Shown piece by piece: positions 56,681 through 64,000 of a stretch of DNA of 64,000 nucleotides. Below the pieces are notes generated by a model, which saw only the letters and a list, made by a program, of their open reading frames with translations, ran no database searches and was not told the origin of the DNA. Both the position numbers and the translations under genes were made by a program. This DNA is from Clostridiales bacterium (GTDB lineage: Bacteria; Bacillota; Clostridia; Oscillospirales; Oscillospiraceae): assembly GCA_003150355.1 (NCBI GenBank), contig QAMJ01000020.1:1-64000 (forward strand), in the 5' to 3' direction. Each line of letters opens with the position of its first letter. Within the stretch, counting starts at the first letter, position 1.

Positions 56681-57202
56681 GTGAAGGTATTCGACAAAAT
56701 AAAATTCATAGTCGACAAGATACTCGAAGTGCTCGGCACGGCGACTCTTGGCATTATGACAGTTCTGGTCTGCTACCAGGTCATCGCGAGATACGTATTC
56801 AACGCCCCAAGCGCAATTTCCGAAGCTCTCTCCCAGTACCTGTTCGTTTGGATGATTATGTTTGGCAGCGCTTACGTCTACGGCAGCCGTGAGCACCTCG
56901 CCATTGATATATTGAAAGACAGATTCTCCCCGAAAATGTACATGATCGTCGAGGTCATCACCAACATTTTCCTGTTCGTATTCATTCTTCTTATCTGCGT
57001 GTGGGGCGGCTGGCTCTACACCGCAAAGCAGGCTGTCCAGGTCGACCCGTCCCTGCACGTTTCCAAGGCGATCCTGTACGCCTCCGTTCCCTTTACCGGC
57101 GTCATCACCCTGTACTACGCGGTCTATAACTGCGCACGTGCCATCAACAACTATAACCATGGCACCCGTACCCACGGCGATGAGCTCTCCGGTACCGCAT
57201 GA
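56681..57202 (+). CDS. TRAP transporter small permease (DctQ family)
   Basis: 173 residues, four membrane helices, with the family feature YVFNAPSAISEALSQYLFVWM. AGGAGG ribosome-binding site with GTG start. Forms the membrane complex with the next gene product. Confidence 0.92.
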   Translation: MKVFDKIKFIVDKILEVLGTATLGIMTVLVCYQVIARYVFNAPSAISEALSQYLFVWMIMFGSAYVYGSREHLAIDILKDRFSPKMYMIVEVITNIFLFVFILLICVWGGWLYTAKQAVQVDPSLHVSKAILYASVPFTGVITLYYAVYNCARAINNYNHGTRTHGDELSGTA

Positions 57203-57218
57203 CAGGAGGTAGACAGAA

Positions 57219-58526
57219 ATGACAGTTACAGCCATTGCGGGCATCGTAATGATCGCCCTTATCTTCGTTACTCTCGCTTTCGGTTTCCCGATCGGCCTGA
57301 GCATCGGTCTCGGCAGCGCCGCGGCCCTGTACATCATCATGCCGAATCAAGGCTTCCTCACCATCTCCGCACAGAAGATGTTCCAGAGCGTCAACTCCTT
57401 CTCGCTGCTGGCAATACCCTTCTTCGTGCTCGCCGGCAACATCATGAACACCGGCGGTATCGCCCGCCGTCTTGTCGGCTGCGCAAAGCTCGTTGCGCAC
57501 CGTCTGCCCGGCGCACTGGCACAGACCAACATCGTCGCTAATATGCTCTTCGGCGCAATGTCCGGCTCCGGCGTTGCCGCGGCTGTCGCAATGGGCGGCA
57601 TCCTCGGACCCATGGAAAAGGAAGAGGGTTACTCCGATGAATACATAGCGGTCTGCAACATCGCCTCCGGCCCGACCGGTATGATGATCCCGCCCAGCAA
57701 CATCATGATCGTCTACTCCACCGTCGCAGGCTCCGTCTCCATCGCGGCTCTGTTCATGGCAGGCTACATCCCCGGCATCCTCTGGGGTCTCGGCTGCATG
57801 ATCGTCGCGGGCGTCATGGCAAAGAAGCGCGGCTATGTCAGCACCGAACACTACAACGCAAAGTTCGTCCTCAAGACTCTGTGGGACGGCATCCCCAGCC
57901 TGCTGATGATCGTCATCGTTATCGGCGGTATCCTTGGCGGTGTCTTCACCGCGACCGAGGGCTCCGCTATCGCGGTTCTCTACTCCCTGATCCTCAGCTT
58001 CATCTACCGCAACATCACCGTCAAGGATCTGCCCAAGGTCATCTGGAGCAGCGTCAAGACTACCGCGGTCATTGAGTACCTCGTCTGCGTGTCCGGCATC
58101 ATGGGCTACGTTATGAGCTACACCCACATCCCCGCACTCGTCGCAAACGCGATCCTTGGCTTCACCACCAACAAGTACGTCATCCTGCTCATCATGAACA
58201 TCATCCTGCTCATCGTCGGCTGCTTCATGGATCCGACTCCCGCAGTTCTGATCTTCACTCCGATCTTCCTGCCTATCGTGCAGACCTGGGGTATGAGCCC
58301 TGTCCACTTCGGCCTTATGATGGTCATGAACCTCTGCGTCGGTACCTTGACTCCCCCTGTCGGCGCTATCCTGTTCGCCGGCTGCCGTGTGCATCAGGTC
58401 AAGATCGAGCAGATCATCAAGATGCTGCTGCCGTTCTTCGCGGTCATTCTCATCTGCCTGACCCTCATCACCTACGTGCCTTGGCTGACTATGTGCATTC
58501 CTCAGGCACTCGGCCTTGTGGGCTAA
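57219..58526 (+). CDS. TRAP transporter large permease (DctM family)
   Basis: 435 residues, about eleven or twelve helices. Typical elements include FFVLAGNIMNTGGIARRL, the SGSGVAAAVAMGGILGP loop and IPPSNIMIVYS. Sodium-coupled symporter subunit. Begins 16 bases after dctQ. Confidence 0.95.
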   Translation: MTVTAIAGIVMIALIFVTLAFGFPIGLSIGLGSAAALYIIMPNQGFLTISAQKMFQSVNSFSLLAIPFFVLAGNIMNTGGIARRLVGCAKLVAHRLPGALAQTNIVANMLFGAMSGSGVAAAVAMGGILGPMEKEEGYSDEYIAVCNIASGPTGMMIPPSNIMIVYSTVAGSVSIAALFMAGYIPGILWGLGCMIVAGVMAKKRGYVSTEHYNAKFVLKTLWDGIPSLLMIVIVIGGILGGVFTATEGSAIAVLYSLILSFIYRNITVKDLPKVIWSSVKTTAVIEYLVCVSGIMGYVMSYTHIPALVANAILGFTTNKYVILLIMNIILLIVGCFMDPTPAVLIFTPIFLPIVQTWGMSPVHFGLMMVMNLCVGTLTPPVGAILFAGCRVHQVKIEQIIKMLLPFFAVILICLTLITYVPWLTMCIPQALGLVG

Positions 58527-58543
58527 TATCTGGAGGCTTATAA

Positions 58544-59386
58544 ATGGATATCCGTTATTCAGCACATCCCGAAGATGTGAAGCGTTATACCACAGAGGAG
58601 CTGAGAAAAGAGTTCCTTATCCAGAACCTTTATCAGCCCGATACCGTGCAGGCTGTCTACTCCCATGTTGACCGCATGGTCGTTCTCGGCATCATGCCCG
58701 TGAACGAGGCTCTGCCTATCGACAAGGGCATCGACGTCTGGGCGAACTTCGGCACGAATTTCTTCCTTGAGCGCCGTGAAGCCGGTGTGTTCAACCTCGG
58801 CGGCGCAGGCTGGATAGAGGCCGACGGCGTGAAGTATGAGCTCGGCTTTGAGGACTGCCTGTACATCTCCCGCAGCACGAAGTCCGTCGTGTTCGGCAGC
58901 AACGACAAGGAGCAGCCCGCGCGCTTCTACCTCGTCTCCGCTCCCGCGCACAAGGACTGCAAGACCACCTTTATCTCCATTAAGGACGCAAACAAGCGCC
59001 CCTGCGGCAGCAAGGAAAACTCCAATGAGCGCGTCATCAACCAGTTCATCCACCCCGATGTTCTGGAGACCTGCCAGCTCTCCATGGGGCTTACCCAGCT
59101 CGCTCCGGGCAGCGTGTGGAACTCCATGCCCCCGCACACCCATGAGCGCAGAATGGAGATATACACCTACTTCAATCTCCCCGAGGGAGAGGTCGTCCTG
59201 CACCTGATGGGTCAGCCTCAGCAGACCCGCCACCTCGTCATGCAGAATTACGAGGCCGTCATTTCCCCGTCATGGTCGCTCCATGCCGGCTGCGGCACCT
59301 CGAATTACACCTTCATATGGGCGATGGGCGGCGAGAACCAGGCCTTCGACGACATGGACACCTTTGGTGTAAATAAGCTCAGATAA
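58544..59386 (+). CDS. kduI: 5-keto-4-deoxyuronate isomerase
   Basis: Converts 5-keto-4-deoxyuronate to 2,5-diketo-3-deoxygluconate in breakdown of pectin- or glycosaminoglycan-derived unsaturated uronates. 280 residues; zinc-ligand region MPPHTHERRMEIYTYF and the conserved GCGTSNYTFIWAMGGENQ near the C-terminus. Normal length. Confidence 0.95.
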   Translation: MDIRYSAHPEDVKRYTTEELRKEFLIQNLYQPDTVQAVYSHVDRMVVLGIMPVNEALPIDKGIDVWANFGTNFFLERREAGVFNLGGAGWIEADGVKYELGFEDCLYISRSTKSVVFGSNDKEQPARFYLVSAPAHKDCKTTFISIKDANKRPCGSKENSNERVINQFIHPDVLETCQLSMGLTQLAPGSVWNSMPPHTHERRMEIYTYFNLPEGEVVLHLMGQPQQTRHLVMQNYEAVISPSWSLHAGCGTSNYTFIWAMGGENQAFDDMDTFGVNKLR

Positions 59387-59395
59387 ACCAAAAAA

Positions 59396-59428
59396 TTCAC
59401 CCTCCCGCGTTTTCCGTGGGAGGGTGAA
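59396..59428 (-). terminator. Terminator between kduI and the convergent 223-aa gene
   Basis: TTCACCCTCCC (59396-59406) pairs with GGGAGGGTGAA (59418-59428). The T-tract is on the minus strand, so it mainly ends the 59452 gene. Confidence 0.75.
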
Positions 59429-59451
59429 GAAGAATCAGGATATTCGGAGCT

Positions 59452-60123
59452 TCAGAGAAGCTTTTTTATCCTGAGCATGGGCGAGGCCTTGAAGATGTGG
59501 AGGAACTGCTTCAAATCTTCGTCCTTGACCTTTGTGTAGTTTTCTTTTATAATACAATAGTCCATGAGGAAAAGGTAAAGACAGACTTCAAGAGGTGTCG
59601 CGAGAAACGCGGGGACATAGTCCGTGTCTATAAGATAGACGGAAAGCCGCGTTTTCAGAAATGCATTGAAGCGCCCGTCGACCCACTTGTTCCCGTAAAC
59701 GATCTGAAGCCGCGCGGGAAGCTCCGGCATTGCCGCGGCGATGATGTTGCGGTTCTCGTCATTGAGCGCGGGCTCAGCCGCGTTTGGGTTGTAGCTGCAG
59801 GTGTACTCGTGGAAATGCAGTCCCTGCTTGTCGTGCTTCAGCTTCTGGGGCTTGAAGACAACGTGCTTGTCCTTGAGGTCCCTCTGGTACCACTCGGCAA
59901 TTTTCATTTGGTCGAAATGGAAACCGGTTTCTATCCCCGCAAAGCTGTGCTCAACGGTAAAAACGGAGTCCGAAGCGGTGTCAAAATAGACCTCATCGCT
60001 CTCGGCGGCGCGGCGTATTACCGCCTCCCACCTGCGGCGGAACTCCGGGTAATAGCTCCGGCTGCGGATCGCATTGTCCTGAAAACTGTCGATAAACTGC
60101 TGCAAAATTTTCTGATTATCCAT
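59452..60123 (-). CDS. Conserved-looking protein of unknown function in the hexuronate locus
   Basis: 223 residues from ATG 60123 with GAGGT 7 bases upstream; an in-frame GTG 9 bases earlier overlaps that site. Soluble, no signal peptide. Aromatic and charged segments such as RSRSYYPEFRRRWEAVI and KQGLHFHEYTCSYNPN stand out; no family is recognised. It is the only minus-strand gene in the uronate cluster, is divergent from eda, and shares the AACCGGTT-type palindrome at 60141 in its leader, so it is probably co-regulated. Confidence 0.75.
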   Translation of the reverse strand: MDNQKILQQFIDSFQDNAIRSRSYYPEFRRRWEAVIRRAAESDEVYFDTASDSVFTVEHSFAGIETGFHFDQMKIAEWYQRDLKDKHVVFKPQKLKHDKQGLHFHEYTCSYNPNAAEPALNDENRNIIAAAMPELPARLQIVYGNKWVDGRFNAFLKTRLSVYLIDTDYVPAFLATPLEVCLYLFLMDYCIIKENYTKVKDEDLKQFLHIFKASPMLRIKKLL

Positions 60124-60140
60124 AAACTGCACCTCGTTGA

Positions 60141-60156
60141 CCGGTTTACAAACCGG
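60141..60156. promoter_or_regulatory. Putative LacI-type operator between the 223-aa gene and eda
   Basis: CCGGTTTACAAACCGG, a perfect inverted repeat with a 2-base centre. Its arms resemble the AAACCGGTT at 54103 and 62335. Confidence 0.55.
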
Positions 60157-60225
60157 GGATATCCGCGTTTGTATGACTGATATTATATTGTATTTCCTTT
60201 AATTTTACAACAGGAGGAATAAAAA

Positions 60226-61179
60226 ATGGATGTATTGAAAAGACTGGCTCAGTCCGGCGTTGTCCCCGTGGTAGTCCTTGAGGACGCGAAAGACGCTGTC
60301 CCCACTGCCAAGGCGATGCTCGCCGGCGGCATTGACGTTATGGAGATCACCTTCCGTACCGCCGCCGCTGCCGATTCCATCAAGGCTGTCGCGCAGGAGT
60401 GCCCCGACATGGTCGTCGGCGCCGGCACGGTCGTAAATCTTGAGCAGTGCAAGCTCGCCGTCGAGTGCGGCGCAAAGTTCATCGTCTCCCCCGGCTATGA
60501 CGAGGAGACTGTCGCATGGTGCTGCGACAACGGTATCCCTGTCACCCCCGGCTGCGTCACTCCTACCGAAATAATGATGGCTCTCAAGCACGGCCTTAAG
60601 GTCCTGAAGTTCTTCCCAGCCAATGTTTACGGCGGCCTGAGCGCGATCAAGTCCCTGGCTGGTCCCTTCGGCGGCGTGAAGTTCATCCCGACCGGCGGCG
60701 TCAATGCACAGAATCTGGCCGAGTTCATTTCCTCCCCGTACATCCACGCGGTCGGCGGCAGCTGGATCTGCCCGAAGGCCGACATAGCAGCCGGCAACTT
60801 CGATAAGATCACCGCGCTGTGCAAGGAAGCACGCAAGACTCTGCTCGGCTTCGAGGTCGCGCACATCGGCATCAACACTCCCGACGCCGACGCCGCAATG
60901 GACGTCTGCAAGGCTTTCAACGATGCTTTCGATTTCAACGTCGAGCAGGGCAACTCCTCCAACTTCGCCTCCACCGGCGTTGAGGTCATGAAGACCATGT
61001 TCAAGGGCGCGAACGGCCACATCGCTATCCGCACCAACAAGATGATCCCTGCTATCGCCGAGATGGAGCGCCGCGGCTATGAGCTGGATATGGACTCCGT
61101 CAAGGACAAGAACAACATCAAGGCTGTTTACTTCAAGAACGAGATCGGCGGCTTTGCCGTGCATCTTCTTCAGAAATGA
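60226..61179 (+). CDS. eda: KDPG/KHG aldolase fused to a C-terminal VOC-like domain
   Basis: Class I aldolase splitting 2-keto-3-deoxy-6-phosphogluconate to pyruvate and glyceraldehyde 3-phosphate. Aldolase domain residues 1-205 with catalytic Glu40 (VMEITFR), GAGTV phosphate site and Schiff-base Lys128 (VLKFFPANVYGG). Residues 206-317 form an extra domain (VAHIGINTPDADAAMDVCKAF, then GHIAIRTNKMIPAIAEMERRGYEL) with a VOC/glyoxalase-like pattern. Total 317 residues against about 210 for a normal Eda. AGGAGG ribosome-binding site. Confidence 0.92.
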   Translation: MDVLKRLAQSGVVPVVVLEDAKDAVPTAKAMLAGGIDVMEITFRTAAAADSIKAVAQECPDMVVGAGTVVNLEQCKLAVECGAKFIVSPGYDEETVAWCCDNGIPVTPGCVTPTEIMMALKHGLKVLKFFPANVYGGLSAIKSLAGPFGGVKFIPTGGVNAQNLAEFISSPYIHAVGGSWICPKADIAAGNFDKITALCKEARKTLLGFEVAHIGINTPDADAAMDVCKAFNDAFDFNVEQGNSSNFASTGVEVMKTMFKGANGHIAIRTNKMIPAIAEMERRGYELDMDSVKDKNNIKAVYFKNEIGGFAVHLLQK

Positions 61180-61195
61180 TCGGAGGATTAATTAA

Positions 61196-62221
61196 ATGAA
61201 GGTTCTTACTTTTGGCGAAATAATGCTCAGACTCAAGGCTCCCGGACAGGAACGCTTCTTCCAGACCCCGATGCTCGAGGCCACCTTCGGCGGCGGCGAG
61301 GCAAACGTCGCAGTCTCTCTGGCAAACTACGGCATGGATGTCAGCTATCTGACCGTTCTGCCGAAGAACGCCATTGCCGACGAATGCGTCAAGGAGCTGC
61401 GCAAGTTCGGCGTGGACACCAGCCGCATCATCCGCGGTGCCGGCCGCATGGGTATATACTACCTCGAGCCGGGCGCAAACCAGCTGCCCAGCAAGGTCGT
61501 GTACGACCGTGAGTATTCCTCCATCGCGCTTGCCAAGCCCAGCGATATCGACTGGGACAAGGCCTTTGAGGGCGTCGATTGGTTCCACATCACCGGCATC
61601 ACCCCGGCTATCAGCGAGAGCGCAAAGGAGCTTTCCCTCGAATCCGTCAAGGAAGCGAAGAAGCGCGGCATCACCGTGTCCTGCGACCTGAACTACCGCA
61701 AGAACCTCTGGAAGTACGGCGTCCGTGCCGCCGAGGTCATGCGTGAGATCGCAAAGTATGTCGATGTTGCCATCGCAAACGAGGAGGACGTTCAGAAGTC
61801 CCTCGAGATCACCGTTGACGTCAACGTCGAGTCCGGTGAGCTTGACCGCAGCAAGTACAAGGCTCTCGGCGACAAGGTCCTTGCCGAGTACCCGAACATG
61901 AAGATGATCGCCATCACTCTGCGCGAGAGCAAGAGCGCCGACTGGAACGGCTGGGCTGCCTGCCTCAACGACGGCGAGAAGTTCTATGAGTCCAAGCGCT
62001 ACGAGATCCGCGACATCGTCGACCGCGTCGGCGGGGGCGACAGCTTTGCCGGCGGCCTGATCTACGGCCTGAACAATTACGACTGCAAGCAGTCCGCACT
62101 TGAGTTCGCCGTTGCGGCGTCCTGCCTCAAGCACAGCATCCTCGGTGACTTCAACCGTGTCGGCGTTTCCGATGTTGAAAAGCTCATGGGCGGCGACGGC
62201 ACCGGCAGAGTCCAGAGATAA
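61196..62221 (+). CDS. kdgK: 2-keto-3-deoxygluconate kinase (PfkB family)
   Basis: Phosphorylates KDG to KDPG, the substrate of the preceding aldolase. 341 residues; [16 protein letters not shown] near the N-terminus and the PfkB signature [18 protein letters not shown] with catalytic Asp. Begins 17 bases after eda. The role is assigned from family plus context. Confidence 0.9.
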   Translation: MKVLTFGEIMLRLKAPGQERFFQTPMLEATFGGGEANVAVSLANYGMDVSYLTVLPKNAIADECVKELRKFGVDTSRIIRGAGRMGIYYLEPGANQLPSKVVYDREYSSIALAKPSDIDWDKAFEGVDWFHITGITPAISESAKELSLESVKEAKKRGITVSCDLNYRKNLWKYGVRAAEVMREIAKYVDVAIANEEDVQKSLEITVDVNVESGELDRSKYKALGDKVLAEYPNMKMIAITLRESKSADWNGWAACLNDGEKFYESKRYEIRDIVDRVGGGDSFAGGLIYGLNNYDCKQSALEFAVAASCLKHSILGDFNRVGVSDVEKLMGGDGTGRVQR

Positions 62222-62287
62222 GTTTTTTGGGGCAGTGTTGCACAATACGCCTGCCGCATTGCGCGTCATTGCCCCGTAAAAAATTCC

Positions 62288-62315
62288 CCGCCTGTTTCCT
62301 GCACGATACAGGCGG
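62288..62315 (+). terminator. Possible terminator after kdgK
   Basis: CCGCCTGT (62288-62295) pairs with ACAGGCGG (62308-62315), followed by TAATTTA. Weak tail. Confidence 0.5.
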
Positions 62316-62334
62316 TAATTTACCCGGCATTAAG

Positions 62335-62345
62335 AAACCGGTTAA
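62335..62345. promoter_or_regulatory. Putative LacI-type operator upstream of the SDR gene
   Basis: AAACCGGTTAA, centred on the CG typical of LacI-family operators. It matches the sites at 54103 and 60141 and lies 47 bases before the next start codon. Confidence 0.55.
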
Positions 62346-62390
62346 CTTCGATCTATGCTGAAAAAATGATCTGAAAAGGAGAAATTCACT

Positions 62391-63191
62391 ATGGACATGA
62401 TGAAGCAGTTTTCACTTGAAGGCAAAGTTGCGCTGATCACCGGCGCGGCATACGGTATCGGCTTTGCGATAGCCGAGGCATACGCAAACTGCGGCGCAAA
62501 GATCGCTTTCAACTGCCGCGGCGAGAAGCACATGGAAGAGGCTATGAAGGCCTATGCCGAAAAGGGCATCGACGCCAAGGGCTACTACTGCGACGTTACC
62601 AATGAAGAGGACGTCGTCAAGATGGTCGCAGACATCGAGCGCGACCTCGGCACCATCGACATCCTTGTCAACAACGCCGGCATCATCAAGCGCGTTCCCA
62701 TGCTCGAGATGGAGGCAAAGGACTTCCGTCAGGTCGTCGATATCGACCTCGTCGCTCCCTACATCGTCTCCAAGGCAGTTATCCCCGGCATGATCAAGAA
62801 GGGCCACGGCAAGATCATCAACATCTGCTCCATGATGAGCGAGCTCGGCCGTGAGACCGTTTCCGCATACGCCGCCGCAAAGGGCGGACTCAAGATGCTC
62901 ACCCGCAACATCTGCTCCGAGTACGGCGAGTACAACATCCAGTGCAACGGCATAGGACCCGGCTACATTGCCACTCCTCAGACCGCTCCTCTGCGTGAGC
63001 GCCAGCCCGACGGCAGCCGTCACCCGTTCGATCAGTTCATCGTTGCAAAGACTCCGGCAGCCCGCTGGGGCACCACTGACGACCTCATGGGTCCCGCAGT
63101 GTTCCTCGCATCCGACGCTTCCAACTTCGTCAACGGCCACGTCCTGTACGTCGACGGCGGTATCCTTGCCTACATCGGCAAGCAGCCGTGA
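62391..63191 (+). CDS. SDR oxidoreductase, KduD / gluconate 5-dehydrogenase type
   Basis: 266 residues, classical short-chain dehydrogenase: TGAAYGIGFAIAEA cofactor loop, NNAG, catalytic Ser in NICSMMSELG, YAAAK (Tyr and Lys). In this context it should reduce 2,5-diketo-3-deoxygluconate to KDG (the KduD reaction, after KduI), though the sequence also resembles gluconate 5-dehydrogenase. GGAG ribosome-binding site. Confidence 0.88.
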   Translation: MDMMKQFSLEGKVALITGAAYGIGFAIAEAYANCGAKIAFNCRGEKHMEEAMKAYAEKGIDAKGYYCDVTNEEDVVKMVADIERDLGTIDILVNNAGIIKRVPMLEMEAKDFRQVVDIDLVAPYIVSKAVIPGMIKKGHGKIINICSMMSELGRETVSAYAAAKGGLKMLTRNICSEYGEYNIQCNGIGPGYIATPQTAPLRERQPDGSRHPFDQFIVAKTPAARWGTTDDLMGPAVFLASDASNFVNGHVLYVDGGILAYIGKQP

Positions 63192-63217
63192 TCTGATCTG
63201 GATATGGAGATCATGCA

Positions 63218-64000
63218 ATGAAAGCAGCTGTTCTGAAAAATTGGCTCGATCTCGAGCTGTGCGATATCCCTGTGCCGGTTCCCGGCGAAAATGAGGCGCT
63301 CATCAAGGTGAAGCGCGCGGGCGTCTGCGGCTCCGACATTACCGTTTACCGCGGCAAGCACATGACCGCTACCGTCCCGACCGTTCTCTGCCATGAGATC
63401 CTCGGCACGATAGAGTCCCTGCCCGAGGGCTACGACGGCAAGTTCAAGCTCGGTCAGCGCGTGCTGATGAACCCAATCATCTCCTGCGGCAAGTGCGCTG
63501 CCTGCCAGCGCGGTCTGCCCTGGGTCTGCGAGAACCTGAAGCTCCTCGGCATCCATGTCGACGGCGGCTTTGCAGAGTACACCAAGGTCGGTGTTGACAA
63601 GCTCGTCGCGCTCGATGAGGATATCCCCGATGAGGTCGCTATCCTCGGCGAGCCGTTCGCAGTCGGTCAGCACGTCATGGTCAACTCACAGGTGCAGAAG
63701 GGCGACAAGATATTTATCTCCGGCGGCGCTACCGTCGGCCTGTACATCGCGGTGTTCGCAAAGGCCGCGGGCGCAGGGCGCGTCATAATCTCCGAGATCA
63801 ACGAGCCGAGACGCAAGTTCGTCGAGTCCATGGGCATTGAGACCATCAATCCCACCGAGACCGACGCAATGGATCTCATGCGCGAGGTCACCGACGGCCA
63901 CGGCTTCGATATCGTCTACGATACCTCCGGTGCCCCCTCCTGCGTGCTCCAGATGCCCGACCTCTGCCGCTGCGGCGGTAAGATGCTGAGCCTTGGCCTC
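63218..64000 (+). CDS. Zinc-dependent alcohol dehydrogenase, MDR family (truncated by window end)
   Basis: First 261 residues of a medium-chain dehydrogenase. Catalytic zinc ligands in AGVCGSDI and CHEILG, four structural-zinc cysteines in SCGKCAACQRGLPWVCENL, and an NAD-binding GGATVGLYIAVFAKAAGA segment. Related to L-idonate/sorbitol/threonine dehydrogenases; a sugar-acid oxidoreductase role (for example a hexuronate or hexonate step) is likely from context. The 3' end is outside the window. Confidence 0.88.
   Translation, partial: MKAAVLKNWLDLELCDIPVPVPGENEALIKVKRAGVCGSDITVYRGKHMTATVPTVLCHEILGTIESLPEGYDGKFKLGQRVLMNPIISCGKCAACQRGLPWVCENLKLLGIHVDGGFAEYTKVGVDKLVALDEDIPDEVAILGEPFAVGQHVMVNSQVQKGDKIFISGGATVGLYIAVFAKAAGAGRVIISEINEPRRKFVESMGIETINPTETDAMDLMREVTDGHGFDIVYDTSGAPSCVLQMPDLCRCGGKMLSLGL

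Noticed and set aside
57144..58565. 473-residue open frame on the minus strand
   Set aside because: Antisense to the dctM permease, rich in His/Asp/Glu as expected from the reverse of a biased membrane protein gene.

Overview
The window carries a chromosomal replication origin from a spore-forming, moderately high-GC Clostridia-type Firmicute, most likely in the Oscillospirales. That placement is an inference from gene content (GerA/GerB/GerC germination proteins, SpoIVB, RemB, an archaeal-type ProRS, clostridial parS/ParAB) and was not tested against a database. The origin core is dnaA-oriC-dnaN-yaaA-recF-remB-gyrB-gyrA, all on the minus strand. A 16S rRNA gene with two strong promoters reads off the left edge. 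No tRNA gene, CRISPR array or intact transposase gene was seen.

Layout. 1-0.7 kb: 5' part of 16S rRNA and its tandem promoters. 0.77-4.6 kb: gerA-gerC-gerB germinant receptor operon. 4.7-9.8 kb: parvulin lipoprotein, mfd and a small ribbon-helix-helix gene divergent from a 49-residue ORF. 10.0-10.5 kb: non-coding structured repeat (element A). 10.6-16.4 kb: GNAT, ABC exporter, rnhA, SHOCT protein, gyrA. 16.6-23.0 kb: gyrB to dnaA. 23.2-25.3 kb: rpsB-tsf. 25.3-26.9 kb: candidate guanidine-IV-type riboswitch and a MATE exporter. 27-28.7 kb: two-subunit aconitase X. 28.8-33.4 kb: serS, parB, parA with two parS sites, proS. 33.6-35 kb: two membrane proteins. 35.2-37.4 kb: rpmG-secE-nusG-rplK-rplA. 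37.6-40.5 kb: folC, ruvX, spoIVB. 40.5-42.5 kb: TraX-like protein and PocR/AraC regulator. 42.5-43.2 kb: second element A, interrupted by a MITE-like element B. 43.4-47.0 kb: membrane hydrolase, glpK, small protein.

47.1-53.9 kb is the most interesting segment: a tight eight-gene minus-strand operon encoding a WecE-like sugar aminotransferase, a GNAT, two paralogous ArnC/GtrB-type polyprenyl-phosphate glycosyltransferases, an ATP-grasp ligase overlapping a PLP amino-acid decarboxylase, and two SMR proteins resembling the ArnE/ArnF flippase pair. I propose it makes and flips an undecaprenyl-linked 4-amino-4,6-dideoxy sugar, possibly decorated with an amino-acid-derived group. This would be a Gram-positive analogue of the Arn/ECA logic; it is an inference from families and order.

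54.1-64 kb is a hexuronate/2-keto-3-deoxygluconate (KDG) catabolic locus: LacI regulator, TRAP transporter (dctP-dctQ-dctM), kduI, Eda-VOC fusion aldolase, kdgK, a KduD/gluconate-5-dehydrogenase-type SDR and a truncated zinc alcohol dehydrogenase. Repeated AACCGGTT-like palindromes in its promoter regions are the probable operators.

Two dispersed non-coding repeat families cut across this map. Element A (10.0 and 42.5 kb) shows compensatory changes in its stems. Element B has TACCATCA-type terminal inverted repeats and appears as two longer copies (one supplying the last codons and stop of recF) and two very short derivatives, each in a 5' untranslated region.
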